Made by a program: the position numbers and the translations under genes. A stretch of 64,000 bases of DNA. It comes from Paraburkholderia tropica (GTDB taxonomy: Bacteria; Pseudomonadota; Gammaproteobacteria; Burkholderiales; Burkholderiaceae). The stretch is from assembly GCF_900109265.1 (NCBI RefSeq), contig NZ_FNZM01000013.1:186001-250000 (forward strand), given 5' to 3'. Position 1 is the stretch's first letter. Each line of letters begins with the position of its first letter. A model generated the notes under the pieces. The model saw only the letters and a list, made by a program, of their open reading frames with translations, did no database searches and was not told where the DNA came from. Below, one piece after another: positions 16,592 to 24,082 of this stretch.

Positions 16592-18007
16592 TTACGGGGT
16601 CGTAATCGTGCCGCCCTGATAGCCCGGCGAGAATGCGGAGCCGCATTCGACGCGAGCCAGGAAGGCCGTGTTGAGCAGAATCGAGCCGTAGAAAACCTTC
16701 CACGACACGACACGCGTTTGATTGAGCGGATCCGACTTGTCGGCGCCCGTCAGGTAGTGGAACTCGGGATTCTCGAGCAGTACCTGACCGTAGCTGTGGT
16801 TGCCGATGTAGATCACCGGGAACACCGACACGCCGTTCGCGGGCGCGGCCGGCGGCGTCTGCATGACGCCGATGCCCGTCAGCGTGACGGTCTGGTTCGG
16901 CTGCAGCTGCGTGGCCTGCCCCGCCAGCACGCCGGTAACGGGCACGCCGTTGCCGATTGCGGTTGCGAGGTTCGACGGATTCGCGGTCGTGCCGATATAG
17001 ACGTTGAAAACGTAGTTCGGGAACGACGGCAGCGTGACGGCGATCGACCCCGTCGGGCCGGTAACGCTGACCGACGTCGAGACCTGATAGATCGTCTGCT
17101 CGACCGACGTCAGCGCGGGCGCGGCGGTGACCTGGATGTAATACGTGCCGGTCGCGAGCTGGCCGCCCGACGTCGACGCGGTGCCGTTGATCTGCGGGCC
17201 GCCCGTCCAGTACGGCATCATGTTCGTTTCGCAGAAACGGATGCCGCCGAAGTCACCGAGCTCGTTGTTGTAGAGCCGGTTGACGTCGCTGTAGGCCCAC
17301 GCCTGCTGGACCGACGAGTTTTCGCGCATGTCCTGCGCCGAAAACGGGCTGATGAGGGCCACGTAGTGCTGCTTGACGCGCGGCGTCTGCGACGGATCGC
17401 GATAGGCGCCGGCCTCGATCATCATGTCTTCGCGCTCGTCGCCATTGAAGCGCGGCACGCCGTAGGCGGCCATCGAGGCGAAGATACGGTTCGATTCGTG
17501 CGGCGACATCACGTTCGAAGCCGTGAGAGCCGCACGATTCGCAGCGCCGCCTGCATAGTTCACCTGCGGCGCGGAAAGCAGCGTGTTGAGCGTGTTGCGC
17601 TCGAGCGTTTCCGGCATCTGGATCGCCACCAGCTCGCACGCCTGCTGGAACAGCGGGTGCTTGATGGTGAGATTCGCGACGTCCGTGATGATCACACGGT
17701 CGCCCCACTGCTGCGCCGTGGCGCTGACCTGTTGCAGGGTCATCGCTTCGCCCGGAGGCGCAACTCCTTCCTGCAGTGGCGCGTACGGCAGCGGCAAGCG
17801 CTGGTAGCGCGACGCGGTGTACGTCGTGCCGCGGTTCGTGTCCAGTTTCAGCGGCTTGCCGAACTGATACGCGACCAGCTGGCGCCGTGCCAGCGGCTCG
17901 ACTTCTTCCTGAATGTACGCTTCGACGTCAGCCGTGAAGCTCGTGGACTGGTTCGTCACACCCGGAAACAGGAGGCCCACCAGAAGGGCCAGAGTTTTGG
18001 TCAGCAT
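16592..18007 (-). CDS. Major capsid protein, N4-gp56 family
   Basis: 471 residues. Core motifs fit the N4-gp56 HK97-fold family: TTYTASRYQRLPLPYAPLQE with EGVAPPGE, QQWGDRVIITDVANLTIKHP and MPETLERNTLNTLLSA. A domain insertion (about 250-370) has Ig-like beta content (TSGGQLATGTYYIQVTAAP; TLTGIGVM). The first 17 residues, MLTKTLALLVGLLFPGV, are hydrophobic and shared with the two upstream virion genes, which is not expected of a capsid protein. SD GAGGA precedes ATG 18007. Builds the icosahedral shell. Confidence 0.82.
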   Translation of the reverse strand: MLTKTLALLVGLLFPGVTNQSTSFTADVEAYIQEEVEPLARRQLVAYQFGKPLKLDTNRGTTYTASRYQRLPLPYAPLQEGVAPPGEAMTLQQVSATAQQWGDRVIITDVANLTIKHPLFQQACELVAIQMPETLERNTLNTLLSAPQVNYAGGAANRAALTASNVMSPHESNRIFASMAAYGVPRFNGDEREDMMIEAGAYRDPSQTPRVKQHYVALISPFSAQDMRENSSVQQAWAYSDVNRLYNNELGDFGGIRFCETNMMPYWTGGPQINGTASTSGGQLATGTYYIQVTAAPALTSVEQTIYQVSTSVSVTGPTGSIAVTLPSFPNYVFNVYIGTTANPSNLATAIGNGVPVTGVLAGQATQLQPNQTVTLTGIGVMQTPPAAPANGVSVFPVIYIGNHSYGQVLLENPEFHYLTGADKSDPLNQTRVVSWKVFYGSILLNTAFLARVECGSAFSPGYQGGTITTP

Positions 18008-18025
18008 GGTGTCCTCGTGCTGGGG

Positions 18026-18787
18026 TTAGATATTCACGCCTTCCAGACGCGCCGCGCGCTTCTGGTGATCGGTCTGGCCACGGCCGTTCGGCACATTCGA
18101 GCGAACGGCCGGCGACTTGCCGCGCGGAACGTCCGCTGCGGGTGCCTTCGCCTTGGCCTTCGGCTTCAATTTGCCGTCGGCGATGTCTTTGCCGAGCATG
18201 TGGTAATAGACGGCCTCGCGCGAGACATTGCGACCTTGCGCGCGCTCGGATTGCACGGCCTGCTCGACGCGGTCGCGATATCGCGCGCGATGCGGATCGC
18301 TCGTGAATTTGGATTCGAACGCGGTGCGATCGTTGAGGTCTTGCGCCTGGAATAGCGCGTGCGCCGCAGCCTGCTGGCTTTGGCGCATCGTGCGGTTCGA
18401 CTGGATCTGCCAGCGCTCGAGCTCGGTCGTGTCGGGATTACGCAGACGCTCTTCTTCGCGCTCGAAGTCTCGATCAGGCGGAGGAGCTACTGGCGATGCG
18501 GTTCGGCTTGCGTCTGCCAGACGACCGCGTCGTTCGACTTCCGCCTCCAGCGCCGCGATCCGATCTGCATCGGACGACGAGCGACGCGTGGCCGGGGTCG
18601 GTTCCACGAAGTCGAAATCGAAGTCATCATCCTCGGCGCCGCCCGTCGGGTCGGATGACGCAGCGGGGTCGCCGCCGGTCGCTGGATCTCCAGCGGAACC
18701 GGGATCGTCCGCACCGGGATCTCCACCACCTGAATCATCAACGCCAGGAAAAAGGAGACCAAGAAGTCGGCGAAGCAGTGCACTCAT
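18026..18787 (-). CDS. Capsid scaffolding protein with shared N-terminal hydrophobic peptide
   Basis: 253 residues directly upstream of the capsid gene, the usual scaffold position. After MSALLRRLLGLLFPGV comes an acidic Gly/Asp/Pro stretch (to about 75), a helical middle with many Arg, Glu and Gln, and a Lys/Ala-rich tail (GKLKPKAKAKAPAA) that may bind capsid. Typical scaffold composition. The N-terminal peptide recurs in the genes on both sides. Confidence 0.68.
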   Translation of the reverse strand: MSALLRRLLGLLFPGVDDSGGGDPGADDPGSAGDPATGGDPAASSDPTGGAEDDDFDFDFVEPTPATRRSSSDADRIAALEAEVERRGRLADASRTASPVAPPPDRDFEREEERLRNPDTTELERWQIQSNRTMRQSQQAAAHALFQAQDLNDRTAFESKFTSDPHRARYRDRVEQAVQSERAQGRNVSREAVYYHMLGKDIADGKLKPKAKAKAPAADVPRGKSPAVRSNVPNGRGQTDHQKRAARLEGVNI

Positions 18788-18796
18788 TTAGACCTC

Positions 18797-19315
18797 TTAC
18801 GATTGCGTGCCCGTACCGACCGACTGGATCGTCGCGGTCGTCGCGCTGGTGATGGTGATGATGAAATCGCGCCACGTGTTCTGCGCGATCGACTGAGTGC
18901 CGCCGAGCGTCCAGCCGGTGTTCGTGGTCAGCGTCCAGGCGAACGCGCCGCTGGAACTGTTGATCACGCGAAGCTGGAAGCTGATGCCGGTGGGTGCACT
19001 CTGAACGACCTGGGGAAGAGCGGCGATCAGGCTTGCGACCGTCGGAAGCTGCGCATTGGCAGCAGCAGTGAGGGTGCCTGTGAGATTCAGGAAGTTCTGT
19101 GCTGCGCCAGCGATCTGCTGGGCCGTCAGCGTGAACGCCGCTGTGTTGGTTGCCGCGTTGTAGCCGGTTTCCTGAAACGGGTTCATGCCCAGAATCGCAT
19201 TGACCAGACCGATCTGATCGGGCATCGAACCGTTGTCGGGAATGTTCGGCGTATTGCCGGCGCCGACGGCCGGAAAGATGAGGCCGATGAGGTTGGCCAA
19301 AATGGTTTTGCGCAC
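18797..19315 (-). CDS. Probable capsid decoration or minor virion protein
   Basis: 172 residues from a GTG at 19315 preceded by AGGAGA. Starts MRKTILANLIGLIFPAV, the third copy of the shared N-terminal peptide. The remainder is beta-rich with Asn, Thr, Ser and Ala; the end (AQNTWRDFIITITSATTAT) resembles strands in phage surface proteins. It heads the capsid block, so decoration protein is reasonable. An upstream in-frame start at 19351 lacks a ribosome binding site. Confidence 0.55.
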   Translation of the reverse strand: MRKTILANLIGLIFPAVGAGNTPNIPDNGSMPDQIGLVNAILGMNPFQETGYNAATNTAAFTLTAQQIAGAAQNFLNLTGTLTAAANAQLPTVASLIAALPQVVQSAPTGISFQLRVINSSSGAFAWTLTTNTGWTLGGTQSIAQNTWRDFIITITSATTATIQSVGTGTQS

Positions 19316-19380
19316 GATGATCTCCTGATCAGGGTTGCGCAAAAGGTACAAATATTTCCCGCCTTATCAAAGCGTTTGAA

Positions 19381-19569
19381 TTACGGCTCTCCGGCGGGCG
19401 GCTGCGGCGGCGCGCCAAACACGCCATTCGAATAGGTCGAACCAATACCGACGTACGTGCCAGTCGGCACTTGAACGGCTGCAGATCCCGATGGCGGTTG
19501 CCACGAAGAGACGCCGTCCCATTCAACCGTATTCACGACCAAACCGTTTTCTACGATGGCATAGATCAT
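19381..19569 (-). CDS. Small tail-fibre-associated protein (assembly/chaperone type)
   Basis: 62 residues, ATG overlapping the fibre stop by one base (TGATG). MIYAIVENGLVVNTVEWDG followed by Trp-Gln-Pro-Pro and VGIGSTYSNGVFGAPP fits the short N-terminal domain of many tail fibre assembly proteins, which often follow the fibre gene. Here only this module is present, so it may be a minimal chaperone or a small tip protein. Confidence 0.65.
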   Translation of the reverse strand: MIYAIVENGLVVNTVEWDGVSSWQPPSGSAAVQVPTGTYVGIGSTYSNGVFGAPPQPPAGEP

Positions 19570-20768
19570 CAGTTGTACTCCCAAACGATCACAACACCTT
19601 TCGCACCCGCGCCGCCGATGTTCGCTGCCTGACTGGCGCCGTTCGCTGTACCGCCACCGCCGGCACAGTATCCCGTTCCTGCTGTCCCGGCAGTTCCGCT
19701 GAATCCCGGATAGCCTCCAGCGCCAAGAGGTGAGTCGCCACCGATACCGCCGATGATTGCGGTGTTGCCGAATGCCGCAGTACCGAGTTGCCCGTTGAGA
19801 TTGATGATCGTGCCGCCCGAAGCGGTTCCGGCGTTGCTGTTGTTGTTGGCGTTGAAGGTAGTCCCGGGACCCTGACTGACGCCGCCCGAGCCGCCATTCG
19901 CGGTCAATGTGCCGAAGACAGTGTTTCCTCCAGCACCACCAGCCGCTCCAGACGCCGCTACCCCGCCTGCACCAATGGTGACCGTAACGCCAGAGAAACC
20001 CGATGTGAGTCTGCTCTTGATGTACCCGCCAGCAGATCCGCCAGCACCACCAGAAAGCTGCCCGGTCGACGTGGCCGCTGCACCACCGCCAGCACCGCCA
20101 CCCCCGCACTGTTCAGTGATTACACTATTCGTCCCTGTATCGGGTGTGTACGTGCCGGACGTCGTGAGAACCTGAACGCCAATCAGGCGCCCCGTCCCTG
20201 CGTTGGCGATTACAAACGCGGTCGTCGCGATCTGCGTCGTGTTCGTTCCGACACTCGCTGTGGGTGCAGCCGGTGTGCCCGTGAAAGTCGGCGATGCGAG
20301 CAGCGCATACGATGCGGCAGCAGTGCCGCCCAGGCTTGAGGCATTGATTGCAGTGTTGCACCCGAACCCATTGGCAGATGTCCAGATCAGCGCGCTGGAC
20401 GCAGTGCTGCAGCTCGGCACCGTGAGGGCCGAAACGTTCGCTGCTGCTCCGGTCGAGTTGCCCAGCACCGTGTTTGCGGCCGCCTGCGCAAGGTTCGCGT
20501 AGGTGATGCCGTTCGTCAGACTCTGGAATGCGTAAGTTCCGGTGCCGGTACGTGTCAGAAAACCAGTGCTTGAGAAGCCTGTGATGTTATCGAGCGCGGT
20601 CCCGCTCGCGCTCGCCGCATTCGTGCCGCCAGACGAGACAGCGAGCGGGTGATTCGTGAGCGTCGCCGTACCCTGAACCGTGAGGTTGTTGTAGGTGGGC
20701 GACGGGTAGCTCTGCGCGAACACGCTGGCAGAAACCAGCGCGAGCAGCGCGGCAAACAGTTTCTTCAT
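19569..20768 (-). CDS. Tail fibre/adhesin with N-terminal Sec signal peptide
   Basis: 399 residues from ATG 20768 with AGAGGT upstream. The N-terminus MKKLFAALLALVSASVFA is a textbook signal peptide with a V-F-A cleavage site before Gln-Ser. Then a fibre-type region (NLTVQGTATLTNHPLAVSSG; SPTFTGTPAAPTASVG), and from about 220 a Gly-rich domain (QCGGGGAGGGAAATSTG) ending KGVVIVWEYN. The body resembles phage tail fibres with a polyglycine tip, shared with the 269-residue gene. A signal peptide on a fibre is unusual because phage fibres assemble in the cytoplasm. Confidence 0.72.
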   Translation of the reverse strand: MKKLFAALLALVSASVFAQSYPSPTYNNLTVQGTATLTNHPLAVSSGGTNAASASGTALDNITGFSSTGFLTRTGTGTYAFQSLTNGITYANLAQAAANTVLGNSTGAAANVSALTVPSCSTASSALIWTSANGFGCNTAINASSLGGTAAASYALLASPTFTGTPAAPTASVGTNTTQIATTAFVIANAGTGRLIGVQVLTTSGTYTPDTGTNSVITEQCGGGGAGGGAAATSTGQLSGGAGGSAGGYIKSRLTSGFSGVTVTIGAGGVAASGAAGGAGGNTVFGTLTANGGSGGVSQGPGTTFNANNNSNAGTASGGTIINLNGQLGTAAFGNTAIIGGIGGDSPLGAGGYPGFSGTAGTAGTGYCAGGGGTANGASQAANIGGAGAKGVVIVWEYN

Positions 20769-20776
20769 GATGACCT

Positions 20777-21025
20777 CTACGATTGGGCGAGCGTGCCGCC
20801 GTTGTTCCAAAGCACGCCAGCGGTCGCCGGCAGAGAAGTCGGCAGACTGTTGAACCAGGCGAGCATCGCCGCAGCGAATTGCGGGCTTGCGCCGTTCGCC
20901 AGCGTGTTCAGCGCCACGTTTAGCTGGTTCGCCATGCTGATGAACCCGGCATTGATTTGCTCGGGCGGCACGTCGGTGCCGGCGGCCAGCACCTGCGGCG
21001 GGATGATCCGGAATGCGTCAGCCAT
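20777..21025 (-). CDS. Small hypothetical virion-operon protein
   Basis: 82 residues from ATG 21025, overlapping the metallopeptidase-like gene by 8 bp. MADAFRIIPPQVLAAGTD then helical NQLNVALNTLANG segments. No membrane segment. Between the small metallopeptidase-like protein and the fibre; function unknown, perhaps a fibre connector. Confidence 0.55.
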   Translation of the reverse strand: MADAFRIIPPQVLAAGTDVPPEQINAGFISMANQLNVALNTLANGASPQFAAAMLAWFNSLPTSLPATAGVLWNNGGTLAQS

Positions 21026-21365
21026 TGAGCGCCTCCAGTCGTTTATGCAGACACGGGTAGCCGAGCTGCTTACGCCGGTGCCCGTGCGCGATAAGGAACA
21101 TCCGAAGCGCAAGACCATGCCCCATCTTGCGGGCATACCGATCAGCCTCCAGCTCCTGCTCTTCGCACATCTGCAGGAAGCCTTGCCAGTCCCATAGCAC
21201 GCGCAATGTCAAGAACCACAGCAGCCGCTTCTCGGCGTGCCAATGCCTGAGATGTCCGCGTTCGTGTGCGATCACGGCTGCGCGGACCGATGGAATCAGG
21301 CAGTCCATCAGGTCTCCTGTCTGGATCGTGTGCCATGGCGTAGTACGTGCGAAGAAGCGTTTCAT
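21018..21365 (-). CDS. Small M48-like zinc metallopeptidase candidate
   Basis: 115 residues with an HExxH-type zinc site in AAVIAHERGHLRHWHAEKR (H34, E35, H38) and, about 35 residues later, EEQELEADRYARKMG, the E-x-A-D element that supplies the third zinc ligand in M48 peptidases. Basic overall. ATGA overlap with the portal gene means they are co-translated. A peptidase beside portal and scaffold could be the prohead protease, or act on the cell envelope. No membrane anchor evident. Confidence 0.6.
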   Translation of the reverse strand: MKRFFARTTPWHTIQTGDLMDCLIPSVRAAVIAHERGHLRHWHAEKRLLWFLTLRVLWDWQGFLQMCEEQELEADRYARKMGHGLALRMFLIAHGHRRKQLGYPCLHKRLEALNG

Positions 21366-23557
21366 CGCGCCCCCGCCGTCGGTGAGGCCATCTGATCAGG
21401 GTGGATCATTCCAGCGGGACCTTGGGGCCGAGGCATTCCCGGTTGCGCTCCAGGGCGCGGGGTTCCCGCCACACCCGATCCTGCTCCACCCGGCACGCCT
21501 GGCAGTCCAGGCTGCTGCGGTTGCTTGGGCGCCATCTGCGCCTGCAGCTTGGCCTTCATGGCCTGCTGATGTTGCTGGATGTGAGCGCGGAACAGGCCCG
21601 CCTGATCGCCAGTAAGTTGCGCAGCGCGCAGGTGCGATGCAAGATGGGCGCGGTCGTCGTCAGCCTGATGCACCTCAGCCTGCAGGCCGTTATGCATCAT
21701 CAGATTCTCGTCCTCGGGGTCGAGGTGGAACATGTTGCGTTCGTCGATCAGGATCCGCGGCGCGACTTCCGGACCGAAGATCTGCTCAGTGCCATACTCG
21801 AGGATCGGGCCGATATTCAGGCGGCGGCCGTCGAGCTGCTGCGGCGGGATCCCGCGCAGCACGTTCATCCACGCGATCATCTGCTGCATGCGCTGCATGT
21901 TCTGCTGGTACGACGTGCCGCACCAGCGGAAGAAGTAGCGCTCGCCGAATGCCTGCACCGGAATGACCTGCAGATTGGCGCGCGCGCCGACCTCGCCGAG
22001 CACCTCGACGGTGAGTTCTTCGGTGCGGAATTGCCGGTCCAGCTCGAACATCCATTCGAGCAGCGGATTGAGGACCACTTCCTCGTACCGCTTCGCGTTG
22101 TCGATGATGTTCGATTCCTGCGCCTGCGCCATGGCTGCCATCTGTGCCTGGCTCTTCCGGCCCGCTGGCGCCTTGCCCATCATGGCGTCGTTCACGTCCA
22201 TCGACTCGTTGATCTGCTGCTTGAGGTTCTCGCACAGCGGGATCGCGTCTTTGTAGATGGCCGGGAAATTCGCGAATTTCGTCTTGTTCGGATCGGTCAG
22301 CCACACCGCGGCGAGGCCCACCACCATCGACTGGTAGTTCGGGCTCGAAAGCGGATCGACCATCGTGATCGGCAGCAGGCTGTACTGCGCCGAGTCCTGC
22401 CCCATGTTCCAGTAGTCGTTCAGGTTCCACTGCAGGAACTTGACCGGCTCGATGTTGGAGACGCCAAAGAACGAGCCGGTGATCCGCTCGATGGGGGCGC
22501 TGATGATGGGCCGTTTTCCAGACCAAAATGGATTGCGGATAATGCCAAGAATGACGTTCTCACCCGCGTAATAAACAAAGCACGGCTCCTTGCCGTTGCC
22601 GAGGTCGAGATTCGTGTGGGCTTCATAGATCAGCGCGTATTTGTAGGTGCCCTCGGTGCGGATGCCCGCATCGCCCGTACGGCGCTTGGGCGGCACGTAC
22701 TTTTCGCGCCCGCCGCTCGGCTTCGCGAGCGTCTCGACGAGGTCTTTGGCGTCATGCCCGACGAACACGCCTTCATCGATGAACTGCTGCACCGCGTCGA
22801 TGTCGAGGCGCAGCCGGATGCACGTGGCCGTCGCTTTCTCGACGCTGCTGCAGGTGGGCGGGTAGACGGCCAGATCTTCGGTCGCAAACGGCACGACGTC
22901 CGGCCCTTCGGTCGTGACGTCTTTTTCCTCCGGCTCCCAGTCCCAGTCTTCTTCGGCCGCCGCCACGTCTTCGACCTCACCGCCCAGCTCGGCATCCTCG
23001 AGGATCGGCGGCTTCTTGATGAGCTCGCGCACGCGGCGCTGGGTCTTCGACCAGTCGATGTACAGGTTCCACTGCCCCGTCACGTCGCCCGCGATCAGAT
23101 CAGCGCGCACGGCTTCCTTCACGCCAGCCGAGCGGATGTAATGCTCGAGCAGGCTGATCTGCTGAAACGGGATATTGCCGTCGGGGCCCGTCGCGCCGAC
23201 GTGCTTGTGATTGACGGGGAAAAGTTGCGCGATGGTGCGCTTCACGCGCGCCTTGATCGCGTTGCGCACAGCCGGGATATAGCACTGGCTGTTGCCGGAA
23301 TACTGCTGGTTTTCGTCAGGCTGGGCGTTGAAGATCGACCAGTATTCCTCGCACCGGTCCATCTGCTCCTGCTTGTTCTCGTAGCACTTCGCGAGCTTCG
23401 GATAGAGCTTGGCCGCGTCGGTGAAGGCGTCGGAATCGGGCTTTTCGGCCCAGTTCTCGATCTCTTCGCCAGTCCTCTCAGCATCGATGGCCCGCGCGTC
23501 CAGGGTTTCGACGGCGGGCTTCCTGTCCTCTTTTTTCTCTTTCTTCGCGCGGGCCAT
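21362..23557 (-). CDS. Portal protein, P22-like size
   Basis: 731 residues, close to P22 gp1 (725). After an acidic N-terminus, the portal core reads KCYENKQEQMDRCEEYWSIF and later GVSNIEPVKFLQWNLNDYWN, a typical portal stem region, with helices near IIDNAKRYEEVVLNPLLEWM, and a Gln/Pro-rich C-terminus that may form the barrel (QQHQQAMKAKLQAQMAPKQ). Forms the dodecameric ring at the capsid vertex for packaging and ejection. Follows large terminase after three tiny genes. Confidence 0.8.
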   Translation of the reverse strand: MARAKKEKKEDRKPAVETLDARAIDAERTGEEIENWAEKPDSDAFTDAAKLYPKLAKCYENKQEQMDRCEEYWSIFNAQPDENQQYSGNSQCYIPAVRNAIKARVKRTIAQLFPVNHKHVGATGPDGNIPFQQISLLEHYIRSAGVKEAVRADLIAGDVTGQWNLYIDWSKTQRRVRELIKKPPILEDAELGGEVEDVAAAEEDWDWEPEEKDVTTEGPDVVPFATEDLAVYPPTCSSVEKATATCIRLRLDIDAVQQFIDEGVFVGHDAKDLVETLAKPSGGREKYVPPKRRTGDAGIRTEGTYKYALIYEAHTNLDLGNGKEPCFVYYAGENVILGIIRNPFWSGKRPIISAPIERITGSFFGVSNIEPVKFLQWNLNDYWNMGQDSAQYSLLPITMVDPLSSPNYQSMVVGLAAVWLTDPNKTKFANFPAIYKDAIPLCENLKQQINESMDVNDAMMGKAPAGRKSQAQMAAMAQAQESNIIDNAKRYEEVVLNPLLEWMFELDRQFRTEELTVEVLGEVGARANLQVIPVQAFGERYFFRWCGTSYQQNMQRMQQMIAWMNVLRGIPPQQLDGRRLNIGPILEYGTEQIFGPEVAPRILIDERNMFHLDPEDENLMMHNGLQAEVHQADDDRAHLASHLRAAQLTGDQAGLFRAHIQQHQQAMKAKLQAQMAPKQPQQPGLPGVPGGAGSGVAGTPRPGAQPGMPRPQGPAGMIHPDQMASPTAGAR

Positions 23558-23563
23558 GAACGA

Positions 23564-23737
23564 TTAGCCGATCACCTTGCCGCGGAGCTTGCGCTCGAGC
23601 GACGTGCCGGTGTTCCGGTCGCGCGGCGTGCGCTTCGGACGGTCGTCGACGTTGGACTTGTACGGTCCTTTGCCGAAGAACGTGTTCACGTCGCGCGACT
23701 CCGAACGCGTGCCCTGAAATTCGCGGGGCTTTTTCAT
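23564..23737 (-). CDS. Tiny basic protein between terminase and portal (57 aa)
   Basis: Starts MKKPREFQGTRSESRDVN and is rich in Arg, Lys and Gly. Overlaps the preceding stop by ATGA and ends 6 bases before the portal start. Third of three consecutive small basic proteins. Likely a DNA- or protein-binding accessory of packaging; family unknown. Confidence 0.6.
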   Translation of the reverse strand: MKKPREFQGTRSESRDVNTFFGKGPYKSNVDDRPKRTPRDRNTGTSLERKLRGKVIG

Positions 23738-23916
23738 GATTTACCCTTCTTCGGCGGCTTGTTGATGCCGCGTCCACCTACCGTGGTTCCAGAAGCGCCG
23801 CGATGGCGCGCCGGAGTAGTGGACTTACTGGCCGCACTACGCTCTTCCGCGCGGATGGAACGAATCTTCGACATCATGTCCCAGGCCGAACCCCCAGCCG
23901 ATTTTTTCGTCGCCAT
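23734..23916 (-). CDS. Tiny basic protein between terminase and portal (60 aa)
   Basis: Starts MATKKSAGGSAWDMMSKIR and ends in a Lys/Gly-rich tail (GRGINKPPKKGKS). The ATG at 23916 lies just after the stop of the previous small gene; an in-frame MIM start at 23922 is an alternative. Helical N-terminus, disordered basic C-terminus. Coupled by ATGA to the next gene. Confidence 0.6.
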   Translation of the reverse strand: MATKKSAGGSAWDMMSKIRSIRAEERSAASKSTTPARHRGASGTTVGGRGINKPPKKGKS

Positions 23917-23918
23917 GA

Positions 23919-24080
23919 TCACAGACCTTCGCGACGCAGCTTTTCACGCATCGGGCCGCCCTGCAGGCGCTCGCCGACACGTTCAGGCTTGCCGTATGCG
24001 CCGCCCTGCTGCTTGCCCTGGTAAAAATCCGTGGGGCGCTGGGTGGGCGCCTTGGGGGTGATCTTGCGATCGACGGCCAT
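23919..24080 (-). CDS. Tiny basic protein after terminase (53 aa)
   Basis: Starts MAVDRKITPKAPTQRPTDF and continues with a Gly/Gln/Arg-rich sequence ending REKLRREGL. Begins 2 bases after the large terminase stop. With the next two ORFs it forms a set of three short, basic, coupled genes in the space where other phages keep packaging accessory genes. Confidence 0.6.
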   Translation of the reverse strand: MAVDRKITPKAPTQRPTDFYQGKQQGGAYGKPERVGERLQGGPMREKLRREGL

Positions 24081-24082
24081 GG

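Noticed and set aside
16340..18355. 671-residue open frame on the plus strand opposite the capsid gene
   Set aside because: Arg/Ala/Val-rich shadow; the capsid and scaffold on the other strand have recognisable motifs and good SD sites.
12460..20768. Diversity-generating retroelement, suggested by repeated fibre-tip sequences
   Set aside because: No reverse transcriptase motif in any frame and no adenine-biased template/variable repeat pair.
21401..24061. 886-residue open frame on the plus strand
   Set aside because: Mirror of the portal gene, with antisense-type composition and no family-like motif; the minus-strand portal reading is clear.
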